The notes beneath the pieces were generated by a model. That model worked only from the letters and a program-made list of their open reading frames with translations. It had not been told where the DNA came from and did not search any database. From Gibbula magus (Eukaryota > Mollusca > Gastropoda > Trochida > Trochidae): a stretch of 64,000 nt of DNA. Shown one piece after another: positions 34,260-45,789 of this stretch. Within the stretch, counting starts at the first letter, position 1. Each line of letters begins with the position of its first letter. Where the stretch lies: contig OW388302.1 of NCBI GenBank assembly GCA_936450465.1, forward strand, positions 11,867,530-11,931,529, read 5' to 3'. The position numbers were made by a program, and so were the translations under genes.

Positions 34260-36726
34260 GTTGACAAGTTTATAGTGGAATTGAGCAAAGAAAACAAACT
34301 CTCTTATTGGAAAATTTTAAGAAGTCTCATTAAAGAAACGGGATCGATCAACCCTATTCTGGCACTACGATGTAATGAATCTGATATATATATCTGAGTA
34401 TATTTCCAGACTTTGATAAAGCGGAAGCATTAAATTTTTACTTTGCATCAATTTGTAAATTAGATGATACGGACAAAACCCTCCCTTACTTTGAAATGCG
34501 CACAGATAGTAAACTCGACCATGTTGTAGTAAATGAATGCGAAATTGCTGATATCATTAAATGCTTGCAGGTTAACAAAGCAAGCGTTCCTGACAGAATA
34601 AGTCACAAAATTTTGAAATTTATTGCAAAATCTGTTAGTAAACCCTTATGTTTGTTATTCAATAAATCCCTATCGACGGGTATCTACCCGAGTAGATGGA
34701 AAGAAGCACACGTGATTCCTTTATATAAGAAGGGAGATAAATCTAGCTGTAGTAATTACCGACCCATTTCCTTGATAAGTTGTTTGGGGAAGTTATTCGA
34801 AAGAACTGTCTTGAAATATGTATCTAATTATTTTCTTGACAATCGGCTGTTATTTAAATATCAATCAGGTTTCCAAGTTGGACATTCTACAACTCATCAA
34901 TTGATAGAACTATATAACAATATTTGCTCTGCCTTAGACAGAAGAGAAGATTACTGTATGGTGTTTTGCGATGTGACTAAAGCCTTTAACAGAGTATGGC
35001 AAAGGGGTTTGATTCACAAATTAGAACGTTACGGCATAGGTGGTGGATTACTCAAATGGATACAATGTTACCTAAGCCGTAGAAGTCAAAAGCACGCTTG
35101 TTCGCTGACGATACATCAATGGGATTTTCATCTATCAACCACATGCTAATGCAAGACACGCTAAACAGGAATCTTCAAACGTTATCATGTGGGGCAAAAC
35201 GTTGGCTTGTAACCTACAATCCAAGCAAAACTGAAGCGATTATGTTTAGTCTGAAGAATAAACATGAAACTTTGAACTTGAAATTTGAAAATCAGTTCGT
35301 CGGTATTGAAAAATCTCATAATCATCTTGGCATTATTTTCTCATCTGATTGTAAATGGAACATACATATTAATAGCATTGTGAAAACAACTTCTTCCATG
35401 GTGTCATCTATGAGAAAATTATAATTTATGTTAAGCAGGGAAACCTTAAACAAGATTTACATAATTTTTACAAGACCACACCTTGAATACGCCTGTGAAC
35501 TATGGGATGGTTGTTCAGCAGAGTTATCAGACAAAATTGAAAAGGTCCAGTTCGAGGCGGCCAGGATAGTAACTGGCCTACCTAAATATGCAACCCGAGA
35601 ATCCCGTACTTATGAAACAGGGTGGCCATCGTTAAAAGAGAGAAGAACATATCGTAAACTAACTCTGTTTTATAATATATACAATAATAATGCTCCATCG
35701 TACTTGTGAGACATTATGCCACAACATGTTGAAGCCAGGACCAGTTATAATCTTAGAAACGTTCGGGATCTTTCCATTTCGTATTGCCGTACCAACCTTT
35801 ACAGTCAATCATTGTTCCCATCATGTTCACAACTTTGGAATAGCCTCCCCCTGCATGTAAGAGAAGCTGCCTCCATAACTTTGTTTAAATCGTATATATT
35901 TCCGCGTAAACTTAAGTCACCTGCGTATTTCTCACTTGGTAAAAGAAAACTCAACATAATTCATACTCAGTTAAGATATTCAAATAGCAAATTAAATGAT
36001 GATCTATATAGAATTGGACTCTCGGACCACACTGAATGTAATTGTAAATCTCCTTGTGAAAATTATTATCATTATTTCCAGGAATGTATTATGTATCATA
36101 ATATTAGACATCAAATGTTTCAAAATATTAGTATATTATGCAATAACAGAGTACAGTTAAATTTAGACTTGTTGTTAAATGGCAATGTAAATCTTTCTCA
36201 AAATGATAATGTGCACATTTTTAAAGAAGTACATACTTACATATCTCTCTCTGGAAGATTTAACAATTAAGATAGAAATTGCTTACCCATTAGAATAATT
36301 TTGTCATTATACTATGCTATGTCATTTTAGATTCTTTTGTAAATATACTCATATTTCCATATAAACTTGTCTCTGTACATAATGTATGTTACGTTTCAAT
36401 ATTATATGTCAACATTGTACATAGGAGAGGGTTTCATTAAGTTGGATAACTTGTACCCAATCCTTTCTCTTGAATAAATATGTTTAAATCAATGGCAATC
36501 TCTTGAATGACATATTTAATTTGTTTAACCTTTATTGTATTACTATTCAATGGAAAACGGAAATCTGCAACATTCAAATAAAAGGTTATGTTTAGAGTAG
36601 TAAAGTTTACACAGAGAAATACTTTAATTGCACATGCATGTACATTTTCTATTATATCAAATGGTTGATGTCCCCAAATCTCAGAGTCGTAAAGAAGAGT
36701 TATCTAAGAGTTATCTTAGCATAATA

Positions 36727-36777
<51 letters not shown>
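34260..36777 (+). pseudogene. Non-LTR retrotransposon reverse transcriptase, internally deleted
   Basis: Plus-strand RT of Jockey/CR1-like type. Blocks in order: NKASVPDRISHKIL, LSTGIYPSRWKEAHVIPLYK, NYRPISLISCLGKLFER, QSGFQVGHSTTHQL, and VFCDVTKAFNRVWQRGL (RT catalytic block A). A frame change and deletion near 35090-35110 remove the segment up to FADDT, the catalytic block C at 35098-35112. Further frames carry KTEAIMFS, HNHLGIIFS, RPHLEYACELWDG, RIVTGLPKYATRESRTYETG, and a Cys/His tail (NCKSPCENYYHYFQEC). The protein stops at 36270. A 3' UTR and (AAT)n tail follow (36722-36777). It is split by a deletion and stops at 35422 and 35707, so it is inactive. Confidence 0.85.
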
Positions 36778-36779
<2 letters not shown>

Positions 36780-36813
36780 ATTATGTGACATTATTATTGC
36801 CGTAAATATGAAT

Positions 36814-37820
36814 ATATATCATAACACCAAATAGTATTTTCTTTCCTTGCCTTGATGCATTTTTAAAAAAAACTGTAGTTGTGTTGTAAAATAACCTACT
36901 TAATATTTATAACATGTAATTGTTTCAATCAAGTCACCTATAAAAAATCATTTGTCGTTGCAGAACATTTATTGAGATATATGAATGTACTTCTTTTCAA
37001 TTTCAGAAAATGGAAAATAATTTGCAATTTTGTTTATGTTGTATCAATTGAACAAGTTATTAGTGTTTGTTTTATCACATCCTACTATTAAAACAGGCAA
37101 TACATATTATCATTTCATTAAGAAAGATAGCAATGTAATACAATAAAAGCTTCATTTTGGAAATTGATATTTATCATTTTTAATATTTCCAGCAGAAACA
37201 TTCTCTAATGTATTATCAGTTGCATCGTGTAGGATTCAGTGCATATATGTACATACATATTTACTCGGATCAATGGTGACTCAAACAGACCTTTGATTTA
37301 ATGATATTGTTTCCCCTTCCCATCTACAACTTGCTGAAATGTTTGCTTTATAATAAAATATCATCAAGTATTAAAACGTATAATGTCAGTCATAATATAG
37401 GTTCCTTAGGGACCATATGTTATTCTATTGATTTTACATGTATTATCCAAAGAAATATTGAAGATGATGGTGAAAATGTATTTAATGTGACATTAATGTT
37501 CATGAAATGTAATACAATGGTTGTACCCCATTTCATCTTTACCCTGAAATCAGTTATAATTGGCTTAAATAAATGTTCAGGAAACAATTGCTTATTGAAA
37601 CAAGAGCCACCAGGAGAGATGACTTATCCCCCGGCCCCACATAAGTTAAATGATCAGTTTTAGCAATTTATGATTAAAACTAGAAGGCATTTTATTCTCC
37701 CCCTCCCCTAAATCCAGTCTGAGTTATAAACTTTCTCAAAAACGAAGTCCAAATTGTTACTATGGAAAAAGCAGAAAATAACATTAAAGCAGTTAAAACC
37801 TCCAAAAGGCAGTTCCACAT
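36814..37820. other. AT-rich stretch with host repeat
   Basis: The first ~120 bp (CATAACACCAAATAGTATTT...) is a diverged duplicate of 38718-38840. Nothing else is recognised. Confidence 0.4.
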
Positions 37821-37825
37821 GATAT

Positions 37826-38520
37826 AATAATAATAATAATAATAATACTTTATTGCCTTTTCAGGAATTTGTTTTACATCAACACAGAGCTTGAACAATC
37901 ATATGCAATATTTATGTACACGCATTTAATTCTTTTCACATTTATTTAATAGACATATTGTGTTTGGAACAAAAGATGTACGGGCTCTCTTAGTTTTCAA
38001 AACTGGAACTTTGTAGCGGCGGCCTGAAGGGAGAAGGTGATATTCTGAATGAAGGTAATGTGTCGGGTCAGATATGATTTTGACAGCTTGATTTACGATT
38101 TGCCGCTCATATATATCAGTTAAACACTCGAAGTTGACACCGGCAATCTTACTCGCAACGTTCACAATTTTGTTAACTTTACATTTAAGATGAACTGAGA
38201 GAGACCCGTACCAACAATGGAATGAAAATGTTAATATGCTTTGAATAAAAGCTGTATAAAAGGTTGACATGACGGAGGGGTTAACATCGAAAGATCTGAG
38301 TTTTCGCATTAGATGAAGACGTTGCATACATTTGTTATACAGGGCTTCAATGTTGGAATTCCAGTTCAATTTAGAATCAATGTAGGTTCCCAAATATTTA
38401 TATTCCGACACAGTCTCAACACATTCACCATTTATCATGACTGGAAGCATTTGTGATGGTTTACTTCGAAAGTCAATAACCAGTTCCTTCGTTTTTTTGA
38501 CATTTAAATACCACCCAGTG
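37826..38520 (-). pseudogene. Non-LTR retrotransposon RT C-terminal end
   Basis: Minus-strand frame from about 38520: LNVKKTKELVIDFR, then VSEYKYLGTYIDSKLNW, MRKLRSFDVNP, FYTAFIQSILTF, and HLLPSGRRYKVP, ending at TAA (37926). This is the RT palm-to-thumb transition and C-terminal domain of a Rex1/CR1-like LINE. The 3' UTR ends in 'AATAAAGTATTATTATTATT', a microsatellite tail, at about 37850-37826. The 5' part of the same kind of element lies inverted next to it (38520-38690). Confidence 0.8.
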
Positions 38521-38690
38521 CCGATAACAAACAAGCAGCCGATGTTATTCATAATCATGTTCAATCTTTAGAACTCATTTGTCCAGATTCCCCCAAATTT
38601 GTTCTTGGAGACTTTAACGGATGTACCCTGGATATGCTGAGGAAGTATACCAAATCTGGTAAAGATTGGTCTAAAGAAAGATATATGTGA
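38520..38690 (+). pseudogene. LINE endonuclease fragment, inverted relative to neighbour
   Basis: Plus-strand frame encodes NKQAADVIHNHVQSLEL, then PKFVLGDFNGCTLDMLRKY. This is the GDFN part of a LINE endonuclease, closely like the fragment at about 33000. It abuts the minus-strand RT end with opposite polarity. The junction near 38520 fits a 5' inversion of one insertion. Confidence 0.65.
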
Positions 38691-38699
38691 CATGTCGCC

Positions 38700-39400
38700 T
38701 AAAATATGAATATATATCATAACACCAAATCATATTTTCTTCGCTTGCCTTGACGCATTTCCAAAAAAAGAACCCACTGTAGTTGTGTTGTAAAAAAACT
38801 CCTTAATAGCTATAGCATGCAGTTGTTTCAATGAAGTCACCTTTACAATATCATTTGTCGTTTGCAGCAAGTCTCTTGAGATATATATCTGCTTCTTTTC
38901 AATTTTGTAAAGATTTGTCGAGTAGTTTTCAAGCTCTGAGTGCCCTTATCTCGTAACGATTGTAGCTAAGCTATATCCTAATTGATGGGCAGACGTCAGG
39001 ATATCCTAAGGTTAGGATAAGACCAATTCTCGAAACGATCCTACACCTGTCCTAATTATAACTTGAGATACCGATCCTAGCTAGGTCAATGAACTCTTCA
39101 GTCAAAGGGATAGGAACACCCATATTAACTGGGGGATTCTTTTTGATATTACCCATACGGGTGAGAAGACACAGGTGATTATTATTGTGATATTTGCACA
39201 TGTGCTTTCAAGTGATTCTCAACGTTGATTGGTCGGTTACCCGGAGAAAGAATGACTATGACGTCATAAAACAATGGTCCGACTCGACGAATTATCTTAT
39301 GACGTCACAATGTTACTGTGGCTACGGGTCCTTCACAGCGGCCGCCCAACATGAAAATGTAATTTGGTCAATTCAATTGCATAATGGGTAATATATAGAA
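38700..39400. other. Repeat-rich intergenic stretch
   Basis: 38700-38900 repeats the sequence after 36810. 38990-39100 has recurring AGGATA/TATCCT words (for example TCCTAAGGTTAGGA). No gene. Confidence 0.4.
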
Positions 39401-39535
39401 TAACCAACTCGGTACGAGTGATTACGGTAAATATCCACTCGTCTAAATAATGTTCAGCCACTCGCTTAATCTCGTGGCTGAACATTATTTAGACTCGTGG
39501 ATATTTCCCGTAATCACTCGTACCTCGTAGGTTAT
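39401..39535. mobile_element. Foldback element, 60-bp arms
   Basis: Nearly the whole 135 bp is an inverted repeat. The left arm contains GGTACGAGTGATTACGG and TCTAAATAATGTTCAGCCAC; the right arm is their complement with a few changes, around a loop of only a few bases near 39466. It is the longest member of the short palindrome set in this window. Confidence 0.8.
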
Positions 39536-39539
39536 CCTC

Positions 39540-39895
39540 TAAATATGTTCTTTGAGGTAAGTAATTACTCCGATTTACATGTACAATCTAGAGCCGAATG
39601 ATGTCATATCCCTGTCAACTGTAAATTTCGGCATATGCGTTAGGGTAATGGGTTAGGTACTGATCGTAATACCGGATATTTTATTTGAAATAATGAAATA
39701 TTATAATACTTTAGAACAAACTATGTTATCTGACTGTGTCAAGGTGCAGTGGAAATCGCATGTACATGCATGCATTTCTTTATCCCCCACTAATATCGGT
39801 TGTCGGTATCAGCCGGGAAAACAAAACTAATTTTAGATGTGCACAGTAACTACATAGCTTATAAAAGTGGATGTAAGGGATTTGATAGAATAACG
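39540..39895. other. Intergenic or intron stretch, nothing recognised
   Basis: No coding block; lies downstream of the transmembrane exon on the minus strand. Confidence 0.35.
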
Positions 39896-39903
39896 CTACT
39901 TAC

Positions 39904-39973
39904 ACCACAAACAGAATCACGGCTAGTATTGCAATGACCCACGCAATGCTGTTTTCCAAATCCTTTTCAGAAG
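39904..39973 (-). CDS. Transmembrane exon of EGF-repeat receptor
   Basis: A 70-bp minus-strand exon with acceptor CTTCTATTTCAG (AG at 39975-39974) and donor GT|GTAAGT. Entered in phase 1 and left in phase 2, it encodes S-E-K-D-L-E-N-S followed by a hydrophobic helix IAWVIAILAVILFV. The plus-strand paralogue at 61831-61930 has the same phases (1 in, 2 out) and the same layout: short polar lead, then a helix. The EGF exon at 52462-52121 leaves in phase 1 and is therefore compatible, although 12 kb of repeat-filled DNA lies between. The cytoplasmic exon that should follow was not found. Confidence 0.6.
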
Positions 39974-39979
39974 CTGAAA

Positions 39980-41870
39980 TAGAAGCAGAGTCGTCACTGG
40001 ATGAAAAGTGTATTGCACACAAACACACACAGTTGGTATAGTAATATCCTAATGTTCAAAGGGAAATTGACCGTTATATTTTTCGATATATATTTGATTT
40101 ATAGAAACCGATTATCAGTTATACATACACTGACGAGTACTATATACACGGGGAATTTATCATTCAAAATACTATCATAAAATGAGATCTATCTATAAAT
40201 ACAAAAACCTTTTTGTCAGGATGAAGGTGCTCTATATGAAAATCATAGTCGTTACATCAAATACATACCTTAGATAAGATAGTTTACAATGAGATGATAA
40301 TGAAATTTAAATGCATAATCAATAAAGTGAAAATGTATCATCCCAACTGCGGATCCGTCCCATCTTAACCCTTAACTTGCGGGTCCGTAATTATCTGGGA
40401 GGCTCATAGAGAAAAATGTTAGAACCCTTGGCGAGACCCGTACGTTGGACTTAGTGCATTTACCGGGTCAGTGATAATTATATTTGCCCCCCCCCCCCCC
40501 CCCCCCCCAGGCGAAATGCGAGACGAAGTGTGTCCGTATATCGCCACATGAAAACTTGTTTACATACATCTCGCAGATAGCCACGATAACGAGTCTGTGT
40601 GAATGTCCGGTCGAAATATCAAGTAAAATTCACACCAAATTGCGTGTGCATTGTTGACCCGTAACGCATCGATAATTAGCTTTACAAAAGGCCAATTGTG
40701 TCGTGCTCCGCTCCGAAGCCTTATTTCGCTTGGGGCTATTTTCACCCACGTGTTTGTATTGCCTCGGGTTTGTCTCGCCCGTACCTGCTATCTGCCTCGC
40801 ATCTAGCGAGACGGGGAAAAAATCGGCAAATCGCCTTACTCCCGCACTTCATATCATGTGAGCGAATTGTTTGTTTTCAAAAAACAATACGGCAAAATAA
40901 AGGGGAAACAATGGACTACATTCCCATATAGAATTAGAAAATCTAAAAAAAATAATAAAGACATGCAAGCGCCGTGAAAAAGGTCATGTTTACACTTCAT
41001 AAATTTTGAAACAATCGGCGATTTTCACAACTTCTAAAACATTTATCACGGCTAAAATACTGAATGCATTTTCATAATTTTTATATCACAATAAACCGAA
41101 AAGAATAATCTTTTATTCTATATAAAATGCGCAGATTTATTCACAGAAATAAAGATACAATTTTACCTTTCTGAGAGGCATGTGAAACCAAATGGCACAC
41201 AAACTAATCAACATATTTTCATCAGTTATGGTTCGAGGTTAGCGTTTATTTGAAAAGTCAAACAACATAACCATATTTGGGTTGACATGTGCTTATTTGT
41301 CAACTGGTTCGAGATTATGATTTCTTGGAAAAGTGCGATGAACGACCGTTTGCAATGCCGCATACATGTTGTAAGTATTGACGATGTTATAGGTGGAAAT
41401 AAAGACAAACTTTACATAGCTATAGAATTATAACCAAAGGTCGCATTCTAATAATTTTTATATCATTGTGAAGCTAGACATCTTGTCTTCAATTCCGTAT
41501 ATAAATGGATTTTTTTTCGTTTGGTATTTATGATGTTACGAGGCCCGAATTAAAGACAATCTTTCGAAAGTAATAGAATAAAAACGAAAAATCATAGAAA
41601 ATTCATTCAAAGTTTCGGGTGTGAATTAGCCATTTGTGTACGGGTGTCGCTACTTGAATTTGTATTGAATGCCCGTATATAGTCCTTATTCGCCATGTAG
41701 ATGCGGTATATTTCGTAAAAACGGTACCGGAATCGCCGCCTGGAAATTCCGCCAGTAGAGCTCGTTAGTGCCTAAGCTCAAACTACTGCTGCGAGCTGCG
41801 AGCCTGTAAATTCCGCCACAGGGGCTAAAAATGGTAAAATATATATACGCAACGTAAAGGTTAAAGGTAG
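39980..41870. other. Intron or intergenic stretch with poly-C tract
   Basis: No gene was recognised. A 22-base C run lies at 40487-40508, and 40640-40860 is more GC-rich (TCCGCTCCGAAGCC, GTCTCGCCCGTACC). Words around 40350-40380 (GTCCCATCTTAACCC) recur near 42300. Confidence 0.4.
40487..40508. repeat. Poly-C run (22 bases)
   Basis: Uninterrupted C homopolymer. The length is likely uncertain in any assembly. Confidence 0.9.
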
Positions 41871-41877
41871 GGTTCTG

Positions 41878-42720
41878 GCGCCATATTGGATATTTGCAAT
41901 ATGTGAAAAGGAAAACACGCTATATTGTACCAAATTTTGCAATTGTTTGATAACTAAGGACATATACTGATAGAGTATTCACATGGTAACAAATAAAATG
42001 TAATAAAACTAATAAACACTTTGCTCTTATGCTGTAGCGAAGTTTTCCCGACTCGCAGCGCCGATGAATGGGTTCAGTTCTCATTGTTTTAGTTTTTCCA
42101 CAAATGTGCGCTTGTGTTTATCAAGTTGTGACATATAAAGTCATCAAAATATTACATTCATTAGTATCTTTAAATTTCACTGTGTTTTAATCATTTATTA
42201 ATAACGTATATGTGTAAACAGGAATATCCTCCCGAATTTCGTTTCCACAAAAAATACCCCCATAGAACCCTCCATTTAAGATGGGACGAATCCCAACTTA
42301 GGATCGCAATCCCATCTTAAAGGGAAAGTTGTATTACCGATCTTTCAACAGCATCCGCCATCTTGGTATTTTGGCCTTTCATGATATGAAAACCTGCTCT
42401 ATTTAACCCATTGAAATTTGTTTTAAATAATAAAACATATACGCTGATAGATTATTCACATAGTAACACACAACGTTTCATAAAATAATTAAAAATATTC
42501 TGTTAGGCCGTACCAAAGGCCCACTCGCAGCGCTGAGGAATGGCTTCAGTTCTCATTGCTTTTTTTATTTTTCAACTTATGTGTGCGTATCTGTATCAAG
42601 TTCTCAATTGTAAAGTTTTTAAAATATAAAGTGCATTAATATATTTGAACTTGACTGTGTTTTGATCATGTATCAATAGCATATGTTTGTAAACGAGATT
42701 ATACCCCACTTCCGGTCTCG
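41878..42720. repeat. Two diverged tandem units of about 480 bp
   Basis: The unit at 41878-42240 and the unit at 42356-42720 share ordered words: GCCATATTGG/GCCATCTTGG, CTGATAGA(G/T)TATTCACAT(G/A)GTAAC, CCACTCGCAGCG/CGACTCGCAGCG, GGTTCAGTTCTCATTG/GCTTCAGTTCTCATTG and GACTGTGTTTTGATCAT. They appear to be an old duplication or two copies of one repeat in tandem. No coding frame. Confidence 0.65.
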
Positions 42721-42829
42721 CTGCTAGGGTTTCCAAGCATGTTAACTTCATTGCCAAAGTAATATTTGGAATATTAGAAAATCCCTTAGTCAAGACTCTG
42801 CCGCTACCCTAGTACTATCTCTTGTAATT

Positions 42830-43255
42830 TCATGAATAGATTACTGTAATGGTCTGCTTGTCAATGCTCCAAATTGATCACAAACCAAAATTCAGCGTAT
42901 TCAGAACACCGCTGTCAGAAGCACGACCACATGACCCCGATCCTTGGTTCCCTCCACTGGCTGCCTTTACAACAGAGGATACGTTACAAGATCCGTGTTA
43001 AGTGTACCAGTGTCTCTCAGGGGATGCTCCTAAGTATCTCTGTGACTGTACTATTCCATACATCCCGGCTCGATCATTGAGATCGGAGTCCCAGAATTTG
43101 CTGACTGTCCCACTTACAAGAACAGTTACGGGCATAGATCATTTGAACATGTAGCTGTCAAAGAGTGGAATCGGTTACTTGATATCCTGTGACACTTTAA
43201 ACCTGTTTAAGGCCAGACTAAAAATACATCGTCCCATGAGAACCACGTTGTTCTA
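42830..43255 (+). pseudogene. LINE RT C-terminal fragment (L2/Rex-like)
   Basis: In several frames the plus strand encodes DYCNGLLVNAP, KIQRIQNTAV, LGSLHWLPLQQRIRYKI, PARSL and YGHRSFEHVAVKEWNRL. This is the standard tail of L2/Rex1-type elements ('LQ..QN.AAR', 'LHWLPV..RI.YKI', 'F...A...WN.LP'). It has several stops and frameshifts; no 3' tail was identified. Confidence 0.75.
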
Positions 43256-43259
43256 GGTC

Positions 43260-43830
43260 CATAAAAGTAGTTTTGAAGATAGAGGCATTTTAAATTTGCA
43301 AACCTCATTGAATATTCTCTAATTGATGAATTTTAATGGAAATTTGTATGGATATAGAGATTTGAATGCATTTTCTGTAATAGCTGCCATATTTTAGGTA
43401 ATCTGTATAGATAAGTCATGAAAGACATTTTTCGCTTTGGAGTTAGAACAATTATTTAAAGAAAAATGAAAAATGTTTAGATCCAGGTTGGTCTAAGTGA
43501 CATTTTCAACACATCATAGGTATTAAAAAATGTGTAAAACATTATATCATAATAAAGAAAACAATAAGTCAATAAAAACAAACTCTTTGGGTAAACATTA
43601 TTTGTTTAATGTAAGTTTTAGATGAACATCGCCGTTGAAATGGCTTTCCTTTCGGTTATTGTTGCCTTGTGGGTATAAATTCACTGTGCACCGTTACGAA
43701 CAGGTTATTTTCACAGAAATACTGAGAGTTTGGTGCAATGTCATTCTTTGCATAAATAAAGCTCATTTATTCAGTCTTTTAAACTCATTTACATGTGTTG
43801 AGCTATATATTCGGCTTACGTACTCCATGT
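43260..43830. other. AT-rich stretch, nothing recognised
   Basis: No gene or distinct repeat is supported. Confidence 0.35.
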
Positions 43831-43837
43831 CATTTAT

Positions 43838-44345
43838 GCCCCTATTTCACTACGAGCCGAATTATCACGAATAGCCACGAATAGGTGATTGTATAAATTC
43901 GCATACATTCGGCAAAATTTCGTGAACACCAATTTCAGTTAAACGTTTACGAAAATTCATGCTGAAACCCAACGAAACAGGTACGAACTATTTACGAATT
44001 GTTTACGAATTGTTACGATTTATGTACGAAGTGTACAAAATAATAATTAAACAGTTGCGAATACACTGCGAATTTTCGTCCTCAATTCAGGACATTCGTA
44101 AATGATTCGTAGACAATTCGTAGATGGTTCGAACGTAATTCGGGTTGAGACAACCAGAATTATCAACCACGAAATTCAAAGAACTATTTACGAACTTGTT
44201 TCGAATGGAGGAATGTTGCCGAATCAATTACGAACCATTTACGAATTCCAAAAATTAATACGAGTTGTCTTCGAATGTTCACGAATGTGAACATTTTCTC
44301 TTTCGTGATGATTCGTGACAATTCGGCTCTTATTGGTATAGGGGC
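43838..44345. mobile_element. TIR element filled with TTACGAA words
   Basis: Ends GCCCCTAT..CA.TA.GAGCCGAATT and their complement (43838 and 44345) form a terminal inverted repeat of about 35 bp with few mismatches. The 508-bp interior holds many copies of TTACGAA/TTCGTAA (for example 43965-44060 and 44095-44290) on both strands. The flanks (TTA/TAA) hint at a 3-bp target. There is no transposase, so it is non-autonomous. Confidence 0.7.
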
Positions 44346-44349
44346 TTAA

Positions 44350-44820
44350 GATTGATAGTAAAAACTCTTGCTGCATTCTAAACTTTGTACTTATTAGCTC
44401 TGCTCTAGTCATAATGTATTTGTAAATTATTCATTAATATAAAAAATTGGGGTGAGTAGGAGTTCTTGAATCAGCTGAAGAATAAGATAAATATTAATTA
44501 TAAGTGTAATACTTGCAATTTCATGAATGAAGTCACGTTCGTTTTATTAATGAATGAAGTAGTCCAGGCAGTGTCAAAGTTCATCGTTAGCCAATCAAAT
44601 TTCTGGAAGGTGTTATGTTATGAAACCCCTTTACGAAGTACCACGTGGGTAATAATAGCTGATACACCTAAATTTTTTCTGATATACCTTTACTTTTTCT
44701 GATATACGTACACTTTTTAATAACTGAAAAATAAATGGAGTCAATTTTCTAAATTTTCAAATCTAAATGATGATATTTTATAAAATGTCAGATTATATAT
44801 GAACATATAAGACACCTGGG
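44350..44820. other. AT-rich stretch, nothing recognised
   Basis: No supported feature. Confidence 0.35.
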
Positions 44821-44824
44821 ATAG

Positions 44825-44890
44825 TACCCATCTCCTGTTGCGTTCTGGCCGAACGAACTAACCATTACTCCACGAGGCCAGTTGAAACTT
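44825..44890 (-). mobile_element. tRNA-derived SINE fragment
   Basis: The minus strand reads TGGCCTCGTGGAGTAATGG, with A-box-like TGGTTAGTTCG, and about 35 bases later a degenerate B box (GGGTACTATCCC). This is a tRNA-like head without a recognisable tail. Confidence 0.5.
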
Positions 44891-45335
44891 TGTATATTTT
44901 TTCATGATCAAATGGATAAGATTTTTATAATGTGTGATATAATATCACACATTTTTGTACTTCTTTTTATATCAGATTGTTAGTTACTTTTTGGTGCAAA
45001 ATGTATTAGACACTGAAAGGTGCTTCTGTTTTCTCTCAACTTTGGCCATGTTGACATTAGCCATGCAGTTTATAGAGTTAGCTGTACATTTCAGCGAGAT
45101 GCACGTGCGTTTGCTTTGACAATACCGTCATTGGGCCATATCAATTATGTTTCGAGCCCCTATCATGGGTAACAATATAACGCATCACGGGCTAAGCCTA
45201 CCCGGGAGTTGTCACAGATGAGGCCGTATTTGGGTTGTGCGTTTCATACACAAGCTTGTTTACAGCTGCATTTGTTTAGAAATATTATGAAATAGTATTC
45301 GTTTACACTAGACCGTATGTGGGGTACATGACAGT

Positions 45336-45450
45336 TATACCAATACTTTCCCTCGTGTATCAAATGATACCCTTATACCATACACCTCGTAAGGGCCCCA
45401 CGGGGAAAAGTGTAGGGTATCATTTGATACACTCGGAAAAGTATGGGTAT
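45336..45450. mobile_element. Short foldback element
   Basis: Left arm ATACCAATACTTTCCCTCGT followed by GTATCAAATGATACCC pairs with the right arm (complement ATACCCATACTTTTCCGAGT then GTATCAAATGATACCC). The palindrome ATCAAATGAT-like core occurs in both arms. The loop contains GGGCCCC. Same class as 3233, 10702 and 39401. Confidence 0.7.
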
Positions 45451-45454
45451 ATCT

Positions 45455-45785
45455 CTCACTTATCACCAATCATTATCTGCCCTTTAGTCTTTGTATAGTA
45501 TAATTGACACATTGATAAGGTATAGTATTTATCTTAAGAAAATGGGCACATTAGCCTAATCATTCAACTCGAAATGGAGCATCTATATGATTTAGTTTAG
45601 TTCGGAAGAGGAACATGGGAATTTGGAACGGAAGCGACCCAGTTTGGATGAGTGTACTTGATTTAAAAACGGCACCATTCCACGGGTTGTCTTTAAGAAA
45701 ATGGAAAATGGAAAATTTTTGTAAACGAGTGGATCAATATAAAACCTCTGCTCAGGCACACAACAACAACAACAGCAAAGACAAA
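45455..45785. other. Intergenic stretch, nothing recognised
   Basis: No gene. It runs into the old LINE at about 45790. Confidence 0.35.
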
Positions 45786-45789
45786 GATT

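Noticed and set aside
33821..36777. Long terminal repeats flanking a reverse transcriptase (LTR element)
   Set aside because: The RT motifs and the tail (AAT)n are of non-LTR type, and the repeat equals the LINE 3' end. Head-to-tail LINE copies explain it better.
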